Origin: Delphinus delphis
Lineage: Eukaryota > Chordata > Mammalia > Artiodactyla > Delphinidae
NCBI RefSeq assembly: GCF_949987515.2
Contig: NC_082692.2
Span: forward strand, 45,538,418 to 45,602,417
Reading direction: 5' to 3'
DNA: 64,000 bases
Position numbers and translations under genes: made by a program. The notes beneath the pieces are model-generated. The model saw only the letters and a program-made list of their open reading frames with translations. It had not been told where the DNA came from and did no database searches. Shown here in pieces: positions 12,709 to 21,990 of this stretch (positions within the stretch are counted from its first letter, which is position 1; every line of letters starts with the position of its first letter).

Positions 12709-12720
12709 AAAGAAGATGTA
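12709..12720 (+). repeat. Left target-site duplication of L1-B
   Basis: AAAGAAGATGTA immediately precedes L1-B and recurs at 20741-20752 right after the second poly(A) tract. It belongs to L1-A, whose sequence continues directly from the right-hand copy. The outermost A residues of the right copy merge with the poly(A) tail, so the length is 10-12 bases. Confidence 0.9.
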
Positions 12721-12732
12721 GGAGGAGGTAGG

Positions 12733-12743
12733 GAAGATGGCGG
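12733..12743 (+). promoter_or_regulatory. YY1-type site at L1-B 5' end
   Basis: GAAGATGGCGG sits 12 bases into L1-B, the position and sequence at which YY1 acts in human L1. It is unmutated. Confidence 0.65.
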
Positions 12744-12959
12744 AAGAGTAAGACGCGGAGATCACCTTCCTCCCCACAGATACACCAGAAATACATCTAC
12801 ACGTGGAACAACTCCTACAGAACACCTACTGAAGGCTGGCAGAAGACCTCAGTCCTCCCAAAAGGCAAGAAACTCCCCACGTACCTGGGTAGGGCAAAAG
12901 AAAAAAAGAAAAAACAGAGACAAAAGAATAGGGACGGCACCTGCACCAGTGGGAGGGAG

Positions 12960-13760
12960 CTGTGAAGGAGGAAAAGTTTTCACACACTAGGAAGCCCCTT
13001 CGCGTTCAGAGACTGCGGGAGGCGGAGCGGGGAGCTTTGGGGCCGCGGAGGAGTGCACAGCAACAGGGGTTGCGGAGGGCAAAACGGGGAGATTCCCGCA
13101 CAGAGGATCGGTGCCGACCGGCACTCACCAGCCCGAGAGGCTTGTCTGCTCACCCGCCGGGGCGGGCGGGGCTGCGAGCTGAGGCTCTGAGGCTCGGGTT
13201 TCGGTTTCGGACGGAGTGCAGGGAGAGGACTGGGGTTGGCGGCTTGAACATAGCCTGAAGGGGTTAGTGCACCACAGCTAGCCGGGACGGAGTCCGGGGA
13301 AAAGTCTGCACCTGCCGAAGAGGCAGGAGACTTTTCCTTCCCTCTGTTTCCTGGGGCGTGAGGAGAGGGGTTTAAGAACGCTGCTTAAAGGAACTCCAGA
13401 GACGGGCACGAGCCGCGGCTGAGAGCGCGGAACCCAGAGACGGGCGCAAACCGCGGCTAAAAGCGCGGACCCCAGAGGCGGGCGGGAGATGTTAAGGCTG
13501 CTGCTGCCGCCACCAAGGGGCCTGTGTGCGAGCACAGGTCACTCTCCACACCCCTCTTCCGCGGAGCCTGTGCAGCCCGCCACTGCCAGGTTCCCGGGAT
13601 CCAGGGACAACTTCCCCGGGAGAACGCACAGCGCGCCTCAGGCTGGTGCAAAGTCACGCCGGCCTTCGCCACCGCAGGCCCACCCCGCACTCCGTGCCCC
13701 TCCCTCCCCGCCGGCCTGAGTGCTCCAGAGGCCCCGAATCAGCGGCTCTTTTAACCCCAT
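12960..13760 (+). promoter_or_regulatory. CpG-rich L1-B 5'UTR promoter region
   Basis: GC-rich with frequent intact CpGs (for example GCGGAGCGGGG, GCCGCGGAGG, CACCCGCCGGGGCGGGCGGGG, CCGCGGCTGAGAGCGCGG). It stands out sharply from the AT-rich surroundings and is the only CpG-island-like stretch in the window. L1 5'UTRs hold the internal RNA polymerase II promoter. GGGGCGGG words near 13160 resemble Sp1 sites. Open frames across it are by-products of the base composition. Confidence 0.7.
13396..13487 (+). repeat. 38-bp CpG-rich tandem repeat, about 2.4 copies
   Basis: Units begin at 13396, 13434 and 13472 with CCAGAGACGGGC; the first two also share CCGCGGCT and AGCGCGGA. The third is partial and ends in GGCGGGAG. 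It lies inside the L1-B promoter region, so copy number could affect transcription factor site number. Confidence 0.8.
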
Positions 13761-13950
13761 CCTGTCTGAGCAAAAAACAGACGCCCTCCAGCGACCTACA
13801 CGCAGAGGCAGGGCCAAATCCAAAGCTGAGCCCCTGTGAGATGTGAGAACAAAGAAGAGAAAGGGAAATCTCTCCCAGCAGCCTCAGAAGCAGCGGATTA
13901 AAGCTCCACAATCAACTTGATATACTCTGCATCTGTGGAATACCTGAATA

Positions 13951-14223
13951 GACAACCAATCATCCCAAATTAAGGAAGTGGACTTTAGGAGCAAGATCTA
14001 TGATTTTTTCCCTTTTCCTCTTTTTGTGAATGTGTATGTGTATGCTTCTGTGTGAGATCTTGTCTGTATAGTCTTGCTGCCACCATTTGTCCTAGGGTTC
14101 TATCCGTCCATGTTTTTTTTTTTTAATTTTTTTCTTAATAATTAATTTTAATAACGTTATTATACTTTACCTTCGTTCTTTTTTTCTTTCTTTCTTTCTT
14201 TCCTTCCTTCCTTCCCTCCTTTA
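13951..14223 (+). repeat. 273-bp direct repeat, copy 1 (L1-B 5'UTR)
   Basis: Starts GACAACCAATCATCCC and includes CAAGATCTATGATTTTT, GTGTATGCTTCTGTG, TTTGTCCTAGGGTTCTATCC, a T/A-rich block and a closing CTTT/CTTC tract. The same order recurs 273 bases downstream. It looks like a duplicated 5'UTR unit comparable in kind to the promoter monomers of rodent L1. Confidence 0.8.
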
Positions 14224-14640
14224 GACAATGAATCATCCCAAATTGAGGAGGTGGTCTCTGACAGCAAGATTTATGATTTTTCCCCATTTACCTCTTTTAA
14301 GGGGGTGTATGTGTATGCTTCTGTGTAAGATTTTGTCAGTATAGCTTTGCTTCCAACATTTGTCCTAAGGTTCTATCCGTCCCTTTTTTTTTTTTTCTAA
14401 ATAAGAATTTTTTAATTCAATAACTTTATTATACTTTATTTTATTTTTACTGTATCTTCTTTCTTTCTGTATTTTTTCCTTCTTTCCCTCCTTCCTTCCT
14501 TCCTCCCTCCCTCCCTCCCTCCTTTCTTTCCTTCTTGCCTTCTTTCCTTCTTTGCTTCTTTCTTTCTTCCTTCCTTCCTACCCTCCTTTCCTTCTTTCTT
14601 TCCTCATACTTCTACTAATTCCCTCTACTTTTTCTCCCTT
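14224..14640 (+). repeat. 273-bp direct repeat, copy 2, with expanded CT tract
   Basis: Starts GACAATGAATCATCCC and repeats the copy 1 landmarks (CAAGATTTATGATTTTT, TATGCTTCTGTGTAAG, TTTGTCCTAAGGTTCTATCC, T-rich run, TTATTATACTTTA). Its pyrimidine end has grown into a long CCTT/CTTT tract from about 14457 to 14640. Divergence between copies is moderate, which suggests the duplication predates this insertion and belongs to the subfamily. Confidence 0.78.
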
Positions 14641-15144
14641 TATCCTGAGCCGTGTGGATGAAAAGCTCTTGGTGCTTCAGCCAGGAGGCAGGGCTCTGCC
14701 TCTGAGGTAGGAGAGCCAACTTCAGGACACTGGTCAACAAGAGACCTCCCAGCTCCACATAATATCAAACGGCGAAAATCTCCCAGAGACCTCCATCTTA
14801 ACACCAGCACCCAGCTTCACTCAATGACCAGCAAGCCACAGTGCTGGAAAACCTATGCCAAACAACTAACAAAACAGGAACACAACCCCACCCACTAGCA
14901 GAGAGGCTGCCTAAAATCATAAGGCCACAGACACCCCAAAACACACCACCAGATGTGAACCTGCCCACTAGAGAGACAAGATCCAGCCTCATCCACCACA
15001 ACACAGGCACTAGTCCCCTCCACCAGGAAGCCTACACAACCCACTGAACCAACCTTAGCCACTGGAGACAGACATCAAAAACAGGAGGAACTACGAACCT
15101 GCAGCCTGCAAAAAGGAGACCCCAAACACAGTAAGATAAGCAAA

Positions 15145-16046
15145 ATGAGAAGACAGAAAAACACACAGCAGATAAAGGAGCAAGATAAAAATGCACCAGA
15201 CCTAACAAATGAAGAGGAAATAGGCAGCCTACCTGAAAAAGAATTCAGAATAATGATAGTAAGGTTGATCCGAAATCTTGGAGATAGAATGGACAATAGA
15301 ATGGACAAAATGCAAGAATCAGTTAACAAGGACCTAGAAGAACTAAAGATGAAACAAGCAACGATGAACAACACAATAAATGAAATTAAAAGTACTCTAG
15401 ATGGGATCAATAGCAGAATAACTGAGGCAGAAGAACGGATAAGTGACCTGGAAGATAAAATAGTGGAAATAACTACTGCAGAGCAGAATAAAGAATAAAG
15501 AATGAAAAGAACTGAGGACATTCTCAGAGACCTCTGGGACAACATTAAACGCACCAACATTCGAATTATAGGGGTTCCAGAAGAAGAAGAGAAAAAGAAA
15601 GGGACTGAGAAAATATTTGAAGAGATTATAGTTGAAAACTTACCTAATATGGGAAAGGAAATAGTTAATCAAGTCCAGGAAGCACAGAGTCCCATACAGG
15701 ATAAATACAATGAGAAATATGCCAAGACACATATTAATCAAACTGTCAAAAATTAAATACAAAGAAAGCATATTAAAAGCAGCAAGGGAAAAACAACAAA
15801 TAACACATAAGGGAACCCCATAAGGTTAACAGCTGATCTCTCAGCAGAAACCCTACAAGCCAGAAGGGAGTGGCAAACATACTGAAAGTGATGAAGGAGA
15901 AAAACCTGCAGCCAAGACTACTCTACCCAGCAAGGATCTCATTCAGATTTGATGGAGAAATTAAAACCTTTACAGATACGGAAAAGCTGAGAGAGTTCAG
16001 CACCACCAAACCAGCTTTACAACAAATGCTAAAGGATCTTCTCTAG
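15145..16046 (+). pseudogene. L1-B ORF1 (RNA-binding chaperone), lightly broken
   Basis: Starts MRRQKNTQQIKEQDKNAPD. A long charged coiled coil follows (about residues 45-115, DRMDNRMDKMQES through ITEAEERISDLED), then the RRM-like part with DILRDLWDNIKRTNIRIIGV and the C-terminal domain ending STTKPALQQMLKDLL at TAG 16044-16046. The lesions seen are a TAA at 15496-15498 where a Lys codon (AAA) is expected, and at least two small frameshifts after about 15740, one of which looks like loss of a C in the CCCC run near 15818. About 300 residues if read through. The intact protein binds L1 RNA and acts in the cytoplasmic L1 particle. Confidence 0.88.
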
Positions 16047-16104
16047 GCAAGAAACACAAGAGAAGGAAAAGACCTATAATAACGAACCCAAAACAATTTA
16101 GAAA

Positions 16105-19100
16105 ATGGGAATAGGAACATACATATCGATAATTACCTTAATTGTAAATAGACTAAATGCTCCCACCAAAAGACACAGATTAGCTGAATGGATACAAAAA
16201 CAAGACCCTTATATATGCTGTCTACAAGACACCCACTTCAGACCTAGAGACACATACAGACTGAAAGTAAGGGGATGGAAAAAGATATTCCATGCAAATG
16301 GAAACCAAAAGAAAGCTGGAGTAGCAATTCTCATATCAGACAAAATAGACTTTAAAATAAGGACTATTAAAAGAGACAAAGAAGGACACTACATAATGAT
16401 CAAGGGATCGATCCAAGAAGAAGATATAACAATTGTAAATATTTATGCACCCAACATAGGAGCACCTCAATACATAAGGCAAATAATAACAGCCAGAAAA
16501 GGGGAAATCGACAGTAACACATTCATAGTAGGGGACTTAAACACCCCACTTTCACCCATGGACAGATCATCCAAAATGAAAATAATTAAGGAAACACAAG
16601 CTTTAAATGATACATTAAACAAGATGGACTTAATTTATATTTATAGGACACTCCATCCAAAAACAACAGAATACACATTTTTCTCAAGTGCTCATGGAAC
16701 ATTCTCCAGGATAGATCATATCTTAGGTCACAAATCAAGCCTTGGTAAATTTAAGAAAATTGAAATTGTATCAAGTATCTTTTCTGACCATAACGCAATG
16801 AGACTAGATATCAATTACAGGAAAAGATCTGTAAAAAAGACAAACACATGGAGGCTAAACAATACACTACTTAATAATGAAGTGATCACTGAAGAAATCA
16901 AAGAGGAAATCAAAAAATACCTAGAAACAAATGACAATGGAGACACAACGACCCAAAACCTGTGGGATGCAGCAAAAGCAGTTCTAAGGAGGAAGTTTAT
17001 AGCAATACAAGCCCACCTTAAGAAGCAGGAAACATCTCGAATAAACAACCTAACCTTGCACCTCAAGCAATTAGAGAAAGAAGAACAAAAAAACCCCAAA
17101 GCTAGCAGAAGGAAAGAAATCATAAAAATCAGATCAGAAATAAATGAAAAAGAAATGAAGGAAACAATAGCAAAGATCAATAAAACTAAAAGCTGGTTCT
17201 TTGAGAAGATAAACAAAATAGATAAACCACTAGCCAGACTCATCAAGAAAAAAAGGGAGAAGACTCAAATCAATAGAATTAGAAATGAAAAAGGAGAGGT
17301 AACAACTGACACTGACACTGCAGAAATAAAAGAGATCATGAGAGATTACTACAAGCAACTCTATGCCAATAAAATGGACAATCTGGAAGAAATGGACAAA
17401 TTCTTAGAAATGCACAACTGCCAAGACTGAATCAGGAAGAAATAGAAAATATGAACAGACCAATCACAAGCACTGAAATGGAAACTGGGATTAAAAATCT
17501 TCCAACAAAGAAAAGCCCAGGACCAGATGGCTTCACAGGCGAATTCTATCAAACATTTAGAGAAGAGCTAACACCTATCCTTCTCAAACTCTTCCAAAAT
17601 ATAGCAGAGGGAGGAACACTCCCAAACTCCTTCTACGAGGCCACCATCACCTTGATACCAAAACCAGACAAGGATGTCACAAAGAAAGAAAACTACAGGC
17701 CAATATCACGGATGAACATAGATGCAAAAATCCTTAACAAAATACTAGCAAACAGAATCCAATAGCACATTAAAAGGATCATACACCATGATCAAGTGGG
17801 GTTTATTCCAGGAATGCAAGGATTCTTCAATATACGCAAATCTATCAATGTGATAAACCATATTAACAAATTGAAGGAGAAAAACCATATGATCATCTCA
17901 ATAGATGCAGAGAAAGCATTTGACAAAATTCAACACTCATTTATGATAAAAACCCTGCAGAAAGTAAGCATAGAGGGTACTTTCCTCAACATAATAAAGG
18001 CCATATATGGCAAGCCCACAGTAAACATCATGCTCAATGGTGAAAAACTGAAAGCATTTCCACTAAGATCAGGAACAAGACAAGGTTGCCCACTCTCACC
18101 ACTCTTATTCAACATAGTTTTGGAAGTTTTAGCCACAGCAATCAGAGAAGAAAAGGAAATAAAAGGAATCCAAATCGGAAAAGAAGAAGTAAAGCTGTCA
18201 CTGTTTGCAGATGACATGATCCTATACATAGAGAACCCTAAAGATGCTACCAGAAAACTACTAGAGCTAATCAATGAATTTGGTAAAGTGGCAGGATACA
18301 AAATTAATGCACAGAAATCTCTGGCATTCCTATATACTAATGATGAAAAATCTGAAAGTGAAATCAAGAAAACACTCCCATTTACCATTGCAACAAAAAG
18401 AATAAAATATCTAGGAATAAACCTACCTAAGGAGACAAAAGACCTGTATGCAGAAAATTATAAGACACTGATGAAAGAAATTAAAGATGATACAAATAGA
18501 TGGAGAGATATACCTACCATGTTCTTGGATTGGAAGAATCAACATTGTGAAAATGACTCTACTACCCAAAGCAATCTATAGATTCAATGCAATCCCTATC
18601 AAACTACCACTGGCATTTTTCACAGAACTAGAACAAAAAATTTTGCAATTTGTATGGAAACACAAAAGACCCCGAATAGCCAAAGCAATCTTGAGAACGA
18701 AAGAAGGAACTGGAGGAATCAGGCTCCCTGACTTCAGACTATACTACAAAGCTACAGTTATCAAGACGGTATGGTACTGGCACAAAAACAGAAAGATGGA
18801 TCAATGGAACAGGATAGAAAACCCAGAGATAAACCCATGCACATATGGACACCTTATCTTTGATAAAGGTGGCAGTAATGTACAATGGAGAAAGGACAGC
18901 CTCTTCAATAAGTGGTGCTGGGAAAACTGGACAGGTACATGTAAAAGTATGAGATTAGATCACTCCCTAACACCATATACAAAAATAAGCTCAAAATGGA
19001 TTAAAGACCTAAATGTAAGGCCAGAAACTGTCAAACTCTTAGAGGAAAACATAGGCAGAACACTCTATGACATAAATCACAGCAAGATCCTTTCTGACCC

Positions 19101-19761
19101 ACCTCCTAGAGTAATGGAAATAAAAACAAAAATAAACAAATGGGACCTAATGAAACTTCAAAGCTTTTGCACAGCAAAGGAAACCATAAACAAGACCAAA
19201 AGACAACCCTCAGAATGGGAGAAAATATTTGCAAATGAAGCAACCGACAAAGGATTAATCTCCAAAATTTACAAGCAGCTCATGCAGCTCAATAACAAGA
19301 AAACTAACAACCCAATCCAAAAATGGGCAGAAGACCTAAATAGACATTTCTGCAAAGAAGATATACAGACTGCCAACAAACACATGAAAGAATGCTCAAC
19401 ATCATTATTCATTAGAGAAATGCAAATCAAAACTACAATGAGATATCCTCTCACACCAGTCAGAATGGCCATCATCAAAAAATCTAGAAACAATAAATGC
19501 TGGAGAGGGTGTGGAGAAAAGGGAACACTCTTGCACTGCTGGTGGGAATGTGAATTAGTTCAGCCACTATGGAGAACAGTATGGAGGTTCCTTAAAAAAC
19601 TACAAATAGAACTACCATATGACCCAGCAATCCCACTACTGGGCATATACCCTGAGAAAACCAAAATTCAAAAAGAGTCATTTACCAAAATGTTCATTGC
19701 AGCTCTATTTACAATAGCCCAGAGATGTAAACAACCTAAGTGCCCATCATCGGATGAATGA
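16105..19761 (+). pseudogene. L1-B ORF2 (endonuclease/reverse transcriptase), nearly intact
   Basis: The start [18 protein letters not shown] is followed by an endonuclease domain to about residue 239, with motifs CLQDTHF (the family has Glu where Asp is seen), [14 protein letters not shown] and FSDHNA. The reverse transcriptase keeps the FADD catalytic signature near 18205-18216, and the C-terminal cysteine-rich motif [18 protein letters not shown] lies near 19497-19550. There are four disabling changes: a one-base loss near 17418, TAG at 17763-17765 where a Gln codon (CAG) is expected, a 4-base TACC duplication at 18511-18518 that shifts frame, and the Glu-to-Asp change. Span about 1,220 codons, normal for L1. 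The protein nicks DNA and primes reverse transcription of L1 RNA at the nick. Confidence 0.92.
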
Positions 19762-20297
19762 ATAAAGAACATGTGGCACATATATACAATGGAATATTAC
19801 TCAGCCATAAAAAGAAACGAAATTGAGCTATTTGTAATGAGGTGGATAGACCTAGAGTCTGTCATACAGAGTGAAGTAAGTCAGAAAGAAAAAGACAAAT
19901 ACCGTATGCTAACACATATATATGGAATTTAAGGAAAAAAATGTCATGAAGAACCTAGGGGTAAAGCAGGAATAAAGATGCAGACCTCCTAGAGAACGGA
20001 CTTGAGGTTATGGGGAGGGGGAAGGGTGAGCTGTGACAGGGCGAGAGAGAGTCATGGGCATATACATACTAACAAACGTAGTAAGGTAGATAGCTAGTGG
20101 GAAGCAGCCGCATGGCACAGGGATATTGGCTCGGTGCTTTGTGACGGCCTGGAGGGGTGGGATAGGGAGGGTGGGAGGGAGGGAGACACAAGAGGGAGGA
20201 CATATGGGAACATGTGTTTATGTGTGACTGATTCACTTTGTTGTGAAGCAGAGACTGACACACCATTGTAGAGCAATTGTGCCCCAATAAAGATGTT
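19762..20297 (+). other. L1-B 3'UTR with G-rich tracts
   Basis: From the ORF2 stop to the first poly(A) tract. Two guanine-run clusters are visible, TGGGGAGGGGGAAGGG near 20011-20026 and a longer one (GGAGGGTGGGAGGGAGGG) near 20165-20184, both able in principle to form G-quadruplexes. Conserved G-rich 3'UTR tracts are a known L1 trait. The same 3'UTR type is present in the truncated copies at 24633, 25970, 27820 and 45212. Confidence 0.8.
20286..20291 (+). promoter_or_regulatory. L1-B poly(A) signal
   Basis: AATAAA lies about 7 bases before the first poly(A) tract (about 20297-20307). As in other mammalian L1s the signal is close to the tail and evidently weak, since the transcript that produced this copy seems to have read through it. 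Confidence 0.85.
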
Positions 20298-20307
20298 AAA
20301 AAAAAAA

Positions 20308-20728
20308 GATATATAACAAGTGTTGGTGAGGATGTGGAGAAATTGGGACTCTCATACATTGTTGATATGTATGTAGAATGGCACAACCTTATGAAAAATG
20401 TTTTGACAATGTCTCAAAAATTTAAACATAGTTTAACCATAGGATCCAGAAATTCCACTCCTACTTAGCTACTCAAGAGAAATGAAAACATGTGCACACA
20501 AAAACTTGCACGTGACTATTTATAGCAGTATTATTTATAATAGCCAAGAAATGGAAAGAAGCCAAATGTCCATCAACTGATGAATGGATAAACAAAATGT
20601 GGTATATCAATGCAATGGAATATTATTTAGTCATAAATGGAATAACTTACTGATGAAAAAATGTACTAAAATTAGATTGTGGTGATGGTTGCACAACTCT
20701 CTAAATATACCAAAAAACATGGAATTGT
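20308..20728 (+). mobile_element. Transduced 3' flank, itself an older L1 fragment
   Basis: About 420 bases between two poly(A) tracts. The sequence is the ORF2 3' end and 3'UTR of an older L1MA/MB-like element (AACAAGTGTTGGTGAGGATG at the start, GTGGTGATGGTTGCACAAC near the end), a different subfamily from L1-B. No AATAAA precedes the second tail; AATATA at 20704-20709, about 20 bases upstream, is a possible variant signal. It lies inside the target-site duplication of L1-B, so it travelled with L1-B. Confidence 0.8.
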
Positions 20729-20740
20729 AAAAAAAAAAAA

Positions 20741-20752
20741 AAAGAAGATGTA
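20741..20752 (+). repeat. Right target-site duplication of L1-B
   Basis: AAAGAAGATGTA, identical to 12709-12720, directly after the 15-base A tract starting at 20729. L1-A sequence (GTACATATACACAATGG) resumes here. Confidence 0.9.
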
Positions 20753-21168
20753 GTACATATACACAATGGAATATTACTCAGCCATAAAAAGGAATGCAAT
20801 TGGGTCATTTGTAGAGACGTGGGTGGATCTAGAGGCTGTCATACAGAGTGAAGTAAGTCAGAAAGAGAAAAACAAATATCGTATATAACGCATATATGTG
20901 GAACCTAGAAAAATGGTACAGGTGAGCAAGTTTGCTGGGCAGAAATAGAGACACAGATGTAGAGAAAAAAGCTATGGTCACCAAGAGGGGAAAGTGGCGG
21001 TGGGGGGGGTGGGGTGGTGGGATGAATTGGGAGATTGGGTTTGACATATATATAGTAATACGTATAAAATAGGCAACTAAAAGAACCTGCTGTATAAAAA
21101 ACAAATATAAAAATTTAAAAAATAAAGAAGAATAAAACCAAAAGAAAACAAACAAACAAAGAAAACCC
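20753..21168 (+). mobile_element. L1-A 3' end
   Basis: Continues L1-A after the L1-B insertion: the last ORF2 bases (GGAATATTACTCAGCC), then a 3'UTR with TGGTCACCAAGAGGGG, a G-run at about 21002-21012, and an A-rich tail with AAACAAACAAAC from about 21105. This 3'UTR type differs from that of L1-B. Confidence 0.85.
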
Positions 21169-21479
21169 CAAAACTGTGTTTTCTCCATTTAATTCATTTT
21201 TGGCTCTGTCAAAAATTAATTGGTCATAAAAGTGTTGAGGCAAGTTGTTTTTTAAAATATTGTGCTGGCCAAACAAAAAGGCTACATTTGACTTAAAGCC
21301 ACCAGTATGCAAATTTTGCTTAAGAATAATGAAAAGGTAACTTGCTTTTTCAGTGTTTTTATTTTCTGTTAAACATGATGCTAGTCAATTTATAAAATGT
21401 ATCTCAGTAGATAAGAAATATTTTCAACTGTTTTTAATTATATTAATTAAATTTTTGTATAGGTTTTGCTGGTGATATC
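21169..21479. other. No recognised feature
   Basis: AT-rich flank of L1-A with no gene. A short stretch (TTTTCTCCATTTAATTC ... TTGGTCATAAAAGTG) faintly resembles minus-strand L1 ORF2 but is too short to call. Confidence 0.5.
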
Positions 21480-21990
21480 TTTTTAAAATATTATTTGAAT
21501 ATTATTGAATTGAAATTATATTTGAAATATAATTGGTATATAAAAAATCCACCACTTTTAGGTGTAATTCTGAATTTTGACTAATGTTAGCAGTCATGTA
21601 ACAAACACCACTGTGATAGTAAATTTCTATTATCCCTGCAAAGTCTCCTGATGTCCATTTTCAGTCACCCACCTTCCCCTGTAAACACACATACACATAC
21701 ACAAATATACACATTGTCAGCCTTTGGCAACCACTGTTCTGTTTTCTGTCAATATGTTTTGCCTTTTATACAATGTCATACAGGAGCCATACAGCATGTA
21801 GTATTTTGTGGTTATTTTTTTTTCATTTAGCATAAAGCTTTAGAGAGTCATTCATGTTGTATGTAGCCATAGCTTATTCTTTTAAGTTACTGAGTACTGT
21901 TCCATAGTATGGATATACCATAATTATTCCATCAGTGGTCAGTTCTTTAGCCTGAGATAGTATTGGAACACACAATTTTCAATGTATCAA
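21480..21990 (-). mobile_element. Old L1 (L1M-type) 3' end
   Basis: On the minus strand this is an L1M 3'UTR. On the plus strand the landmarks are GGCAACCACTGTTCTG, CATACAGGAGCCATACAG, TTTCATTTAGCATAAAG, GTTCCATAGTATGGATATACC and CCATCAGTGGTCAG. Highly diverged, no coding potential. Confidence 0.7.

Larger units (their letters stand above)
6171..12720 (+). mobile_element. Full-length L1 (L1-A), 5' part; 3' end displaced to 20753-21168
   Basis: This older L1 starts with a promoter-type 5' end (ATCAAGATGGCGGAGGAG), has a 1.9 kb 5'UTR, a decayed ORF1 and a decayed ORF2, and breaks off at 12720 inside the last bases of ORF2. The missing end resumes at 20753 in perfect register (GAAGATGTA then GTACATATACAC), because a second L1 inserted between. 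ORF1 and ORF2 carry many stops and frameshifts and the 5'UTR has lost most CpGs, so it is clearly older than its insert. I could not find a convincing target-site duplication for L1-A itself. Confidence 0.9.
12721..20743 (+). mobile_element. Full-length younger L1 (L1-B) with 3' transduction, inside L1-A
   Basis: The insertion runs from a complete 5' end (GGTAGGGAAGATGGCGG) through a 2.4 kb CpG-rich 5'UTR, ORF1, ORF2, a 3'UTR with AATAAA and a first poly(A) tract, then about 420 bases of unrelated-subfamily L1 sequence and a second poly(A) tract. A 10-12 base duplication of L1-A flanks the whole. Few coding lesions and many retained CpGs mark it as the youngest large element in the window. 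It is inactive as it stands because both ORFs are interrupted. Confidence 0.92.

Noticed and set aside
13457..13911. Several overlapping 60-106 codon frames in GC-rich DNA
   Set aside because: They overlap on both strands within the L1-B 5'UTR and are proline/arginine/serine-rich from base composition. Stops are rare in GC-rich DNA, so open frames mean little.
20308..20743. A separate, independent L1 fragment insertion next to L1-B
   Set aside because: It lies inside the L1-B target-site duplication and has no duplication of its own, so transduction is simpler.
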